A stretch of DNA of 64,000 bases from Naegleria lovaniensis (lineage: Eukaryota; Heterolobosea; Eutetramitea; Acrasida; Naegleriidae). The position numbers and the translations under genes were made by a program. The stretch is taken from contig NW_025407852.1 of assembly GCF_003324165.1 (NCBI RefSeq), positions 27,650-91,649 on the forward strand. The letters are read 5' to 3'. Positions 20,901 to 31,947 of this stretch are shown here, piece by piece (position 1 is the stretch's first letter; every line of letters begins with the position of its first letter). Under the pieces are notes generated by a model. The model saw nothing but the letters and a program-made list of their open reading frames with translations, was not told the DNA's origin and ran no database searches.

Positions 20901-23721
20901 AGTCGAGTTAGAGATTTTTGAAGAAGTCAAACTTGAGGAAACTAAAGCTGTTGAATTTATAGAAGAAATTGAAATACCTGAAGAGAGAATTGAACAAGAA
21001 ATAGAAGTGGAATTGATTGAAGAAGAAATGAACAATAGATTTGGTTATGACGAAGCCGATTTCACCAATGCAACATCAATATTTAACTATTATTGGGAGT
21101 TTGGCTATGATACTACTTTGGATCCAGAAATTGCAAGGATTGAAGATGAAGTCAAACAATTTGGTGATATTTACCGAATTCCTCTTGAAAAACGCAAATC
21201 TATGATGAAGCGATTGACAAGCCTTAATGAAGAAGTACTCAGGAAGAGGCTTGTCGATTTTATTAAGAAAAGGAGTTATTGGGAGGCGAGAAAGAGAGAA
21301 ATACTGATAGAAAGGGATTATTTAGTTTTGAGTGATGCTTCGATTATTGGATTAACTTCAACAGCAGCCTCAATGAACAGAAATTTACTGAATCGGTTAA
21401 GAGCACCAATTTACCTTATTGAAGAAGCAGCCGAATTGTTGGAATGTCAAATAACTTCAGTATTACATCCTAATGTTCAGCATTTAGTAATGATTGGTGA
21501 CGAGAAACAACTTCAACCGAAAGTCAACTCTTACTATTTGGAAAAGAATTGTGATTTCACTGTGAGCTTATTCGAAAGATTAATTAGAAATGGGCTGAAA
21601 TATGTTTCTCTCAATATTCAACAAAGAATGAGACCTGAAATTAGAGGACTCATAGATATGTTCTATGAAAAACTCACAGACCATGAGTGTGTCACCAAAT
21701 TCGAACATGTGACAGGTGTGAGCACAAATATTTGTTTCATTGAACACAAGAAACCAGAAAAGACCTCCGAAGATATTCAATCCTTGACAAATCCACATGA
21801 AGCTGAGTTTTTAAGCAAGTTTTGTAAATATTTGCTCAATGTCAGACAATACAAGGCAAATAACATTACAATATTGACACCGTATAGAGGGCAAGTGATC
21901 CTTATAAAGAAAACTCTTAAGGAATTGATAGATCAACAACAATACAACAATATTAGAGTTTCAACAGTGGATGATTATCAAGGAGAGGAAAATGAGATTA
22001 TTTTGCTTTCGCTTGTGAGATCTAATAACTATGACAATCTTGGCTTTGTTAAAATTACAAACAGAATAATTGTCTCGTTGAGTAGAGCAAGAAAGGGTCT
22101 TTACATTATTGGAAATTATGATTTATTGAGAAATAATGAGGATTGGAGAAAGATCTTTTCAAGACTAAAGCTTTCAAATAGAATTTTGGATCATTTACCT
22201 CTGTCCTGTCCTAAACACACAGAAGAGAAAGAATGTATCAGGGAGCCTCATGATTTCGATCAAGTTATTTGGGGAGGTTGTAAGAAACCATGCACCTATC
22301 GATATGACTGTGGTCACATCTGTTCACTACCATGTCATCATGATTCGTTACATCAGGAAAGAAAATGTGAGAAAATTTGTGATGAAAAACATGCAGAATG
22401 TGGACACAGATGTAAGGCCATGTGCCACTCTGGAAAATCTTGTCCCAAATGTACAACTCTAGTTAATTACAAGTTTGTAGATTGTGGTCATACTACCCAA
22501 ATTAAGTGCTACTTGAAAGATACAGCTCAACTGTGCAAGGAAAGGTGTCAAAAGCCTCTTAAATGTGGACACATCTGTAACGGAGAATGTGGTTCATGTA
22601 AATTGACTGGTTGTGGTCCATGTCAGACAACGATCAAAGATACTTGTGAAACATGTAAGAGATCCTATTCTAGAAAATGTTCAGATCCTAGAATATGTAC
22701 CAATCCGTGCACATTCAAACTTACTTGTGGACATAATTGTTCTGGAAAGTGTGGTGATTGTACTGTTTCAAGTCCATGTACTCACAAAACATGTGGATTT
22801 AATTGTGAAAGAACACTCATCTGTGGTCACATTTGTAAGGTTAAACATACTTGCAGTACACCATGTTCAAAATGTGAAGAAACGTAAGTATTCGAACTGT
22901 GTTGTTGGGAATTATGTCATTCACCTTCCAATAGTTGTGTTTTCAAATGTTTTCACAAGGTGAAGTGTGAATTATCTTGTCATGAAATGTGTTATCCATG
23001 TAAAGAAGCATGCCCTATTCGATGCTCTCACAGACAATGCTCCAATTTGTGTTCTGAACCATGCGATATTGAACCTTGTAATGAAAGATGTCCAAATAAG
23101 TGTTTACAATGCGGCACTCCGTGTATGGGTTTGTGTGGTGAGCCATGTCCACCGTGCATGCATTGTGCTGCTTTGAACGGAGAAGTATGGCAATGTCCAA
23201 TCTCATTCATGAATTTTGAAGATTTAACCACAGATGAAAGAGTTTACTACTTGCCTGAGTGTGGACATATTTTTGAATTAGAGTCAATGGACAACTGTGT
23301 GAGAACGTTCTTTGAAACAGAACAGGGTATCTCCATCAAGTATTTGAGCTGTCCATGCTGCAGAACTCCAATTTTCACAGCTCCAAGATATCAAAAATCC
23401 ATTAAGGAATGTGTGAAAAGAATGGAACATTTAAAATATATCATTTACAAGAAGGAGGAGGAGGAAAAACAAGCAAGAAAAGATGCTATTAGAATTGTAT
23501 CTGCTGAGGCTGGATATGCATCTGGACATTGGTTTTGTTGTGAGAATGGACATCCTTATTTTATTGGGGAATGTGGTGGAGCCATGCAACAGAGTGTTTG
23601 TGTGGATTGTGGAGCACCGGTTGGAGGTTCTAGTCATCGCTTATTAAGCTCCAATCGTTTGGCCACAGACATTGATGGAGCCACTGCTCCTGCATGGCCT
23701 ACAGCTCTCAATCAAGATTAA
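17950..23721 (+). CDS. ZNFX1: ZNFX1-type SF1 RNA helicase with NFX1 fingers and RZ finger
   Basis: Exons are 17950-22883 and 22935-23721; the 51-nt intron (GTAAGT...CCAATAG) contains an in-frame TAA and splits an NFX1 finger. 1906 residues, close to animal ZNFX1. A low-complexity leader and a helical Armadillo-like region (about 340-640) precede an SF1/UPF1-like helicase: Walker A GPPGTGKT (798), YTNHALDQF, motif II IEEAAE (about 1158), IGDEKQLQP, QQRMRPEI, VDDYQGEENEI and SLSRARKGLY. Then come Cys/His-rich NFX1-type fingers (about 1430-1740), a RING-like CPCC region and a C-terminal RZ-type finger (GHWFCCENGH, GECGGAMQ, CVDCG), the hallmark shared by ZNFX1 and RNF213. Family knowledge: ZNFX1 works with Argonautes in small-RNA inheritance in nematodes and in RNA sensing in mammals. 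Confidence 0.93.
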
Positions 23722-23901
23722 TCTTTATGAGGCATTCGTGAAATAAACGAAGATATATCAAATCCGACGAACTTTCGCCTTTTATTGAACAGCAGGAGAA
23801 GGTGAAGTAATTAAGTGACTGCAGGGTCGCTTGTGGACGTCGCCTTTTTTTGGTTCATCGATACAGTTTGTGTGACGCTTCCTTAGTCAATAATTTAATA
23901 A

Positions 23902-26900
23902 CTAAATGAAAGTGGAAAAGTTTGAATAGGCCTTTCTCACTGCCAATTGTTGTTCTTTCAAATTTTGAACAAATTGTTGGAATAGCTCAGGTGTAAGACT
24001 ATCCACTTCACCAGAGGCCAATTCTTCTGCTGTGGCTCGCAAGGACTCATAAACATCTCGTTGTGCGTCATTGATTTGATCGTACGACATTGGTTTGTTG
24101 GCTCTCATTCCCTGCTCGAAATCTTCAGCAACAATGGAAGCTCTGTCAATAATATCCATTGGAACACCAGCTTTTTTCGCCACTTGAATTCCATAACTCT
24201 TCTCACAAACTCCTTTTTTGAATTGGTATGTGAAAATGACATCTAAAATTTTACCATTTTCATCTTTTTGGACTTCACAGGTCATTTTGTAGAAATCAAT
24301 ATTTGGGTGATATCTCATTTCCTCTGTTAACTCAAAATAGTGAGTACTAAACAAACACAAACAACCAACAACGTCAGCCACATATTCAAGAATGGAACGA
24401 GCAAGTGCATAGCCATCGTGTGTAGAGGTACCTCGTCCAAGTTCGTCCAAAATCACCAATGAGCTCGGAGTGGCATGACGAATAATGTTGGATGTTTCAT
24501 TAAGCTCAACCATAAAAGTCGATTCTCCTGCCATAATTCTATCGTTGGCACCAATTCTTGTAAAGATTCGATCAACAAGAGTAAATTCACAACTCTCGGC
24601 AGGAACAAAACATCCAAGTTGTGCCATAATCACAGCAACACATGCAGATCGAAGTATCGTTGATTTTCCTCCCATGTTAGGACCTGTAAGGGTGACAATA
24701 CATTAAAAGTTGTTATGGATCAGGATGATAAAATGTGAATACCTATTTCACAAAGTAAGGCATTGAAAATTTGACATACCTGTGACAACTATGGAACAAG
24801 CTTCATCTCCTCCCATAATGATATCATTGGGAATAAAGTCTGTATCAGCAGCCGTTTTGACTGTTGGATGTTTCATTTGTATGACTTTCAGTACGGGCTT
24901 TTCAGACTGCAGAATCACAGGTCTACAAAATCCGCCGCCAATACTGACTGAGTGAAGAGACATGATACAATCAATTCGGCTAAGCATTGGATTAGTTTCT
25001 TCCAATACTCGTCAAATTCTGAAAACCGTCCAAGAATCGTTCTGAAAATATTTCTTTGAATGTCACCCATTTTCTCCTCCAAGACTTTCATTCGCTCGAG
25101 GCTAGAGGTTAATAATGGATGTTTGTAATTGACAAAATTTTTGAGCTGCTTGGTTTGTCTCACAAACTCATCAGGAAGATCAGTGACTGATGGTGGAATT
25201 TGTATGAGCCATTCTCTACTTGTTGTTTTAAGAGAGGATAATTTGGACTTGGAATCATATTTCTTTTTAACTTCTGCAAGGAATGCATCCACCTTCGTAT
25301 TGATGTTTTGTATTTCAGCTTCCATTTCATCATAATCTTTTCCAAAACCTTGTGAAGTGTTGCGTAAGTGAAAAATCCATGTTGGTCATTGGATTGTTTG
25401 GCAAGTAACAATATTGCGCTAAATAGTCGTGTGAAAAACACAACACTTACCAGCATTAGGCTTAATTTCACCCTCAGGGCCATTTCTCGATCAAATTCAT
25501 TCTCAAATTCTGCCAATGCAGCATCAATTTCATCGACCGCTTCCAAATTCAGAGAGTGTCGTAAAATATTTGATTTAAAGTTGCCAATAGAATCTTGTAA
25601 TGATCGAATAATTTCCAGACCTTTTCGTAAATTGTCTAGCGTGTCAAGATAAGTTTTGATCTTTCTCTTGGAGGCTCTGTTATCAAAGAATACTTCCTTC
25701 TTCACTTTACGAGATTCTCTGTATAGGAATGAGCACATTCGTTCCAAGTCTTTAATGGCACCCAGTTTTTCACGAACACCATCAGGATCAGGGAAGCCGT
25801 CTCCCTGTACGTCCTCTATGGCATCATATCTATCATTGATGACAGCCGCATTTCTGGAAGGCCTTGTAAGCCAATTTTCTAACAATCTCTTTCCCATAGC
25901 TGTCTTGGTGTGATCAAGGAAGCTCAATAAACTGCCTTCTCGGGTGCCTTTTGTTGAACTAATCTTGATATCAAGGTTCAGGAGTGTTTGACCATCCAAA
26001 ATGAGATGGTCTTTGTCAACTTTTCCATCATAACTGAAGAATTTGGCCGTATTCGAAAAGAGAACGTCATCTTTGTGAAGCTGTCAAATAGTTAACGATA
26101 ACGTAATGTTTGATGATTGTACGTTCATTGATTGTGCAATTCAAACAAATGATCGAAGATTGATAATTCAATATATTACCTCACGTTGAAAAATTCAAAA
26201 ACTTACATATTTCAGGTAATAAATACAAGCACCAAAACTAGCAATCACCAAATCATTATCCCAGAATTTCTCAATAATTGGATCCTTGCAGAGAGACTCC
26301 ACATTTTGTTCCACAAAATATCTAGTAGCTTCAGCGGTAGGATACAAATTATACTCTTTGGGCATGATATCTGTTGATACTCGTTTCTCAGTGACAACAG
26401 TTTTCTGGTTGGAAATAATTTTTTTTGTTGATGGTGAATATTGTTGTCTCTCTACGATAACTTCGGCTGGATTGATGGAATAGATAAGAGTACTGAATTG
26501 TGTTCTGTGATTATCGTCCTCTAAGTATCCCAAGTAAAAGGTGTCCATAGAAAGGTCCATAAATGTGACACCATATCTGTGATGCATCACGTCTTCCTTA
26601 ATGCACAATAAATATTTCGAAGTGCAGTCAGGAAAATAGTCCAGATCTGTAATGGTGGAGAGTGTTGTAATTTCACAAATTTCTCTTTGCATACATTCTT
26701 TTGATGTTCCTTTTTCTTTCTTTCTTGCTTTCATTTCATTGGCGGTTTCTCTGTTGTTAAAAGAAATTGAAAATTTTAAACAATAAACGCCGCGTGTCAA
26801 AATATGTCACATTGAGCTTCACTTACACTTGTTCGACTCGCACGATCGTATATCCCAAGTTAATGAGCTTGGCTGCATACGTTTTGAAAGATTGTTCTGG

Positions 26901-27726
26901 TATACCGACCATTCTCATGTTCACACGTTCAGTCATTTTCCAATCGAATTCTTTTTTACCAATATCGGCATCTATTCGAAAAATTCGTTTTTGTTTAGAA
27001 ATTGTTGCCATGTTCAATCCAGCAATAATTAGAATTAACAAACAATAGGTGCCACTAACCTTCTTCATACAGTTCATAAAACTTTCCCTTCTTAAACAAC
27101 ACAACCTTATCCATATGATTCTTTTTGATTTCCCAATATTGTTTTTCAAAACCAGTCAACTTGGAAAAATCTGTGGATGAAATAAATAATGTGGATTTAT
27201 CAAAATCTGGGTCTGATGGCAATCTCTTTTGAGCATCCATTCGATTCGTGAGGAAGGTAAATCTCTCATCGTTCTTATCCTTGGACTTTTTATCAACACC
27301 CGAATATTTGGAAGTAATGACACCTCCGTTCGTTTCATATTCACCATCATCTTCGTCATCGGAATCGTTGGCTTTTGATTTTTTACTTTTTTTCTTGCCC
27401 GATGATGATGATTTCTTGGTTTTCTTCTTTGGACGATCTTCATCGTCTTCATCATCATCATACATTCCGTGATGGTCCTCCTCTTCATTTTCCTCCTCCT
27501 CATCTCTATATTCAAAATCTTCGTCATTCTCATCATCACTAGTATCCTTTTTCTTTCGTTTTGGAGCAGCAGCCTTCTTTCGTGATGATGAAGCGCTTCC
27601 GACAGCCGATGGTAATGAAGTATTGTTATTACTACTACTTGAAGAGCTTCTTCTTGTTGTTCCGTTCGATGAAGAAGTTGAAGACGTTTTCTTGTTTGCG
27701 TAATCGTACAATGATGTCTGCACCAT
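23902..27726 (-). CDS. MSH6: DNA mismatch repair ATPase MSH6
   Basis: Exons (minus): 27726-27060, 26971-26827, 26750-26207, 26080-25451, 25348-24780 and 24683-23902. Introns are 76-126 nt with GTAAGT, GTATGT or GTTAGT donors. With two single-base repairs all phases close at 1113 codons. Order: degenerate PIP box (QTSLYDY) at the N-terminus; long acidic/basic low-complexity tail; mismatch-binding domain with GKFYELYEED (the Phe-x-Glu reader); connector and lever; ATPase with TGPNMGGKST, STFMVE, DELGRGTSTHDG and STHYFEL. It recognises base mismatches as a heterodimer with MSH2. Breaks: one base is missing near 25470-25478 (REGEIKPNAG otherwise lost) and one near 25005 (LAELDCIMSL). Both repairs restore family-conserved sequence, so assembly error is likelier than loss of the gene. 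Confidence 0.95.
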
Positions 27727-28538
27727 GATGATGAATTTTTTTTGTTTTCTTCCTCAAACAACAGGAACATTGAATTTGTGTGTAAATCGGCCAAGGCGTC
27801 CCGCGCGAACACTTCTAACAGCAAACATGGTGACGATCAATTACAACTTGCTGTTTAATGGGATTCTACTAATGTTTGTTAATGGTTCATCACTACTACC
27901 ATGTCATCACTACTAGGGTTCAGAATAATTCCATATCCACTACTCCATTCATCTAGAAATTGACTTGTCGAATCTCAACTTTTTCTACGAAGATCAAAGA
28001 TAAAATGCACAGTTATTTTTCATGTTTTTGTTCATTCTGACGGTTGAATTTGAATACAAGTTGGCGCAGCGAACACGTTGATTTAACAATGCGAACGGAA
28101 GTTGCTGGTATTCACGCATTAATTACTATTCACATCGTCCAACTCTCGTTGCTGTTCTGAATGGTAAGACATTCTCTCAACAGTCGAAACTGCTTTGCTA
28201 ATCGAATGTCTATTCTTTATCGTGAACTTTCAGAAATATACTAGTTTCATGATTCACTTACGATGCTTGATATTATAATGCATTCTTTCTGAAGAATAGA
28301 ATGTCTGTTGATGAACCATCACGTTCTGCGTGTTTTTATTTTTCTTTCAAGGACTGTTCGAGAGATCATTAAAGAGATGTAGAGGTTGAGAAAGTTAGCT
28401 GTTGAACTGTGAGAAGAGTGGAAGTGGAACTGATTCGGTCACTGTAAATTCACTTCTCACAATTTTTGAACGAAAACTGTGTCTTTGCAAGTTGAGAAGT
28501 TCGACAGTCATAAGTCATCTTGATAATTGAAGCAAAAA
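27727..28538. other. Intergenic, 812 bp, divergent promoter region
   Basis: This is the longest gene-free stretch outside the transposons. It lies between the divergent MSH6 and DUF4116 genes. It contains a repeated GAATGTCT (about 28204 and 28304) and short complementary CTATTCTT / AAGAATAG tracts, too weak to call a structure. No tRNA, small RNA or extra gene is recognised. Confidence 0.45.
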
Positions 28539-30206
28539 ATGACTTCACCTTGTGCTGTGGCACTGTTGTTGATTGATTTTGGTTCCCATTCTGCAAATTC
28601 CAATAACAATCAAATATTTCATTCTGAAATTAGGGACAAGGAATTGTTATTAAACCAAAAATTTACTCTTCAACAATTAGGCAAGAAGAAATGGTTGAAC
28701 AATCGAGATTTAGAATATACCAAATTCTTCCCAATTGAATTTATGAATGACAAATCCTTTGTATTGAATCATCTCGTAAAATATGGAAAAGGACTGCAAT
28801 GGGCGTCCAATGCACTCCGAAGTGATCGGAATTTTGTATTGCAAGTGGTGCAACAACAAGGCTTAGAGATTCAGTTTGCTTCCAAAGAATTGCACAACGA
28901 CCAGGAAATAGCCTTAGCTGCCATCAAGCAAAACCATCGTGCCATGAAATATGTTTCATCTTCATTGGCCAACGATAAGGAGTTTGTTTTGAAAGCAGTA
29001 CAACTGAATGGAAAAGCTGTTCAGAAAACTCCTCTCCGAGAAGATAGAGAAATTGTATTAGCTGCAGTCCAGCAAGATGGTGAGGTGATGAGGGATATAG
29101 GTGATGACTTGGCGAGCGATTTAGAAATTGTTCTTGCAGCCGTCAAACAAAACAAAAAAGCATTACGTTATGCACATAACATGCTTTTTGAAGATCCAGA
29201 AAGTGCATTGACCATCCTCCGAGTCGTGTTTCCAGACCTAGACTCGGTGGATTATTCGAACAAAACAATCATGCTTCCACTTGTGAAAGAATTTGGCTTT
29301 ATATTGCAATTCGTATCTGATGAACTAAAGAACGATAGAGAGCTAGTGCTGAATGCTGTCACAAGTGATGGTTTGTCCATTGAGTGTGCATCTGATGCTT
29401 TGCAGAACGACAGGGATATTGCACTGGCTGCGTTTCGACAAGATGCCTCTGTATTTCAAATTCTGTCAGAAGAATTGATAAATGACAAAGAGATCGCTTT
29501 ACATGCAGTTAAGGAGAGTGGAAGTTTGTTACCATACGCCTCAGTCACATTACAGGGAGACAAAGAAGTTGTGCTAGCTGCTGTCAGTCAATATGGTTTT
29601 GCTCTTGAATTTGCATCGACTGAAATGAAGAATGACAAAGAAGTAGTATTGGCAGCTATACGAGAACAGGGCTATGCTCTTAACTATGCATCAGATGAAT
29701 TAAAGAATGATAAAGAAGTAGTATTAAATGCAATACGACAAAGAGGAGATGCTCTCGCAATGGCATCCAATGAAATGGAAAGAGATTTGAAAACTGCGTT
29801 GGAATCTATCATATTCGATTCTCAAACTCTGTTTGCTGCAACCGAGTTGTTGCAAAAAGACTTCTTGTTGCAAGCTGCCAAACATGGATGTGAAGCAGTA
29901 TTAAGTTGCGCAACAAAAGAATTGGCAAGGGACAAAGAGTTCGTGTTGGAAGTGGTCAAACACAACGGACTTGCAATTGCACATGCAGACAAAGAATTTC
30001 AACGAGACAACGAAATCATTTTGCAAGCCGTGAGAAACAATGGATATGCATTGAAACTTGTAAGCAAGGGATCGAATACTTATGCAGACCTTTGGATGGA
30101 AGCAGTGAAATGTAATGGATTTGCTTTCGATTATAGTAATGAGTTGTTTCAAGTACGAATGGAACACTGTTATTTTGGTGCGTATTTGGGAGGATCCTCT
30201 TCATGA
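28539..30206 (+). CDS. DUF4116 repeat protein
   Basis: The ATG at 28539 is preceded by AAGCAAAAA. 555 residues, mostly tandem ~33-50-residue units of the form NDREIVLAAVKQNGxALxYAS, repeated at least nine times (for example ELKNDRELVLNAVTSDGLSI and ELKNDKEVVLNAIRQRGDAL). This is the DUF4116 repeat, greatly expanded in Naegleria and some other protists and giant-virus-related genomes. The repeats form an alpha-helical solenoid and no catalytic residues are visible. The function is unknown; protein binding is the usual guess for such scaffolds. There is no signal peptide, although residues 3-13 are hydrophobic (PCAVALLLIDF). Confidence 0.85.
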   Translation: MTSPCAVALLLIDFGSHSANSNNNQIFHSEIRDKELLLNQKFTLQQLGKKKWLNNRDLEYTKFFPIEFMNDKSFVLNHLVKYGKGLQWASNALRSDRNFVLQVVQQQGLEIQFASKELHNDQEIALAAIKQNHRAMKYVSSSLANDKEFVLKAVQLNGKAVQKTPLREDREIVLAAVQQDGEVMRDIGDDLASDLEIVLAAVKQNKKALRYAHNMLFEDPESALTILRVVFPDLDSVDYSNKTIMLPLVKEFGFILQFVSDELKNDRELVLNAVTSDGLSIECASDALQNDRDIALAAFRQDASVFQILSEELINDKEIALHAVKESGSLLPYASVTLQGDKEVVLAAVSQYGFALEFASTEMKNDKEVVLAAIREQGYALNYASDELKNDKEVVLNAIRQRGDALAMASNEMERDLKTALESIIFDSQTLFAATELLQKDFLLQAAKHGCEAVLSCATKELARDKEFVLEVVKHNGLAIAHADKEFQRDNEIILQAVRNNGYALKLVSKGSNTYADLWMEAVKCNGFAFDYSNELFQVRMEHCYFGAYLGGSSS

Positions 30207-30424
30207 TGATGTTTCATGTAAACTCTGCAATGTTAAATGTCACTTGTAACATGTATTCAAAGAAGCATTTAATTCATGAAAACATTAGGATGAACTGACT
30301 CTTCGATCCTTTGGACGTTTTCTGTCGTTATCCCATGACCTCATAATTAGAACTCAATTTCACACCTTCCAATTACACAACATGACATGTCACTCATCAT
30401 CAACCGTTTTTTAAAAAGAAAAAA

Positions 30425-31672
30425 ATGTCTTCACAACATCCAACCTTTCATAAAATTCAATTCGTTCCTGCTGCAACTGCTTCGAAACATCTCAAACAAC
30501 TCTCCTCTCTTCAACAACAGAGTTCAAACTCCAACTCCCGACCACAACATTCGAATTTTGAATGTGGTCGATTTTTACCTTCTCGTTTTCAATCACAATT
30601 TATACAATTTCAATTGACCGAACACGAATTTACACAATGTATCGTAAGAGCCAACCGAATTGTTCATGAATTTCAACACATGATGAATCGTTTGGATGAA
30701 ACCAATTCTTCCGAAGGCAACTCCCAAAATGGAAAGTTGTTCAAAATTCTTGCATGGTTGTCGAGTCTTCCTTCATGTGGACTCTCTCTCCTCATTCTAT
30801 ATCATTTATGGCCCAAATTGAAAAAAAGAAAACGTTTAGAAAAGATCCAACAACTCCGTGTGCTCTGTAAACAAAAACTCGAACAATTCATTGAAGAAGA
30901 AAATGAAACTTTTTCAGAAAAGGAAATTCGTTTGGAATTGGTCTTTGGACCTGTTCAGTATCCCATTCTGAATGAAGACGACAATGAACTGATGGAACCT
31001 CATACAACCTTGTCACAACGTTCTCATTCTATGGATGGAATGACTGAAATGGTTGAAACCATGAGTAACGATGGAGATGCAGCAGATTCCAATTCGTATG
31101 AAGATCCTTTCACAACTGTCAATGAAAAGCGTATGGATCATAGTTTAGAAGATCATGATGAGAAATTTTCCATCAAGAATCAACAACATGATGATTACAA
31201 TGATGGAAGTTATATTTTGAAGAGAAATGCAAAAAGTGAATTAACCAAAAGTCAATTATTGAAAGGATTGATCAAGTCACCTCGTCGACATTATCATTTA
31301 TCGTCACAAGACACCAAATCGAGTGGTACCACTTCAACAGCACCTGAAAATAGTTCTTCTTGTCTATCCACAGCTCATTCACACATCACAAAACTTCCAA
31401 CTATTGAAATATTTGAAGAAAATCAAGTGCCACACATTCGATTTATTTCAAACAATCGAAAAAGTGTGTATTTAATGGATTATTATCGAACGGCTCAACG
31501 AGATTCTTCAAATTTGAATTCTCCAGCCTTGTTGTTTAAGAGAAACTTTTCCGATGTGGAAGAAATGTCAGGTAGTTTGAATGAGGAGAATAATTTATTT
31601 CCATCGGAATTGAAGGGAGTGCAATTTGATTATACGAATTTCCATCCATTGAATCCTTATCGAAAAATTTAA
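30425..31672 (+). CDS. Uncharacterised protein with one membrane segment
   Basis: The ATG at 30425 is in a strong A-rich context; 415 residues. The N-terminal ~110 residues are Gln/Ser/Asn-rich. A single hydrophobic segment at about 117-137 (ILAWLSSLPSCGLSLLILYHLW) is followed at once by a basic cluster (KLKKRKRLEKIQQL), which would place the long C-terminus in the cytosol. The C-terminal half is Ser/Glu/Asp-rich, probably disordered, with one conserved-looking segment (VPHIRFISNNRKSVYLMDYYR). No known domain was recognised. It stands between two same-strand genes. Confidence 0.7.
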   Translation: MSSQHPTFHKIQFVPAATASKHLKQLSSLQQQSSNSNSRPQHSNFECGRFLPSRFQSQFIQFQLTEHEFTQCIVRANRIVHEFQHMMNRLDETNSSEGNSQNGKLFKILAWLSSLPSCGLSLLILYHLWPKLKKRKRLEKIQQLRVLCKQKLEQFIEEENETFSEKEIRLELVFGPVQYPILNEDDNELMEPHTTLSQRSHSMDGMTEMVETMSNDGDAADSNSYEDPFTTVNEKRMDHSLEDHDEKFSIKNQQHDDYNDGSYILKRNAKSELTKSQLLKGLIKSPRRHYHLSSQDTKSSGTTSTAPENSSSCLSTAHSHITKLPTIEIFEENQVPHIRFISNNRKSVYLMDYYRTAQRDSSNLNSPALLFKRNFSDVEEMSGSLNEENNLFPSELKGVQFDYTNFHPLNPYRKI

Positions 31673-31947
31673 ATGGACTTTTTCAATTTTGTCATTCAAA
31701 ATTAACAAATATTTAACTAAGTGAGACTTTCGAAAATGGTTTAAAACTCCCTAAATTTTGTGATCTAATATTCCACTAATTGATACATGAGAAATTGTAC
31801 ATTGAAAGAGTAAATTACATAGTTCATTGTTTACATTCATTGGAATTTTCCTTGAAATTGCAAAACGTTTGGTTGACCAGGAAAATTTATCCATTTTCAG
31901 ACAAAAATTGTAATCATCATTCCAACCAACGAAATGATTCCAAAAAA

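Noticed and set aside
22884-22959. Alternative 76-nt intron ending TTTTCACAAG
   Set aside because: It would shift the downstream Cys-rich frame; only the 51-nt version keeps it.
22884-22960. Stop-codon read-through in the ZNFX1-type gene
   Set aside because: The frame does continue after the TAA, but a canonical GTAAGT...TAG intron of 51 nt removes the stop and restores the CxxC spacing of the finger.
27156-27824. Second minus-strand frame opposite the MSH6 N-terminus
   Set aside because: Low-complexity Ser/Asp/Lys codon repeats keep other frames open; the conserved MSH6 frame accounts for the region.
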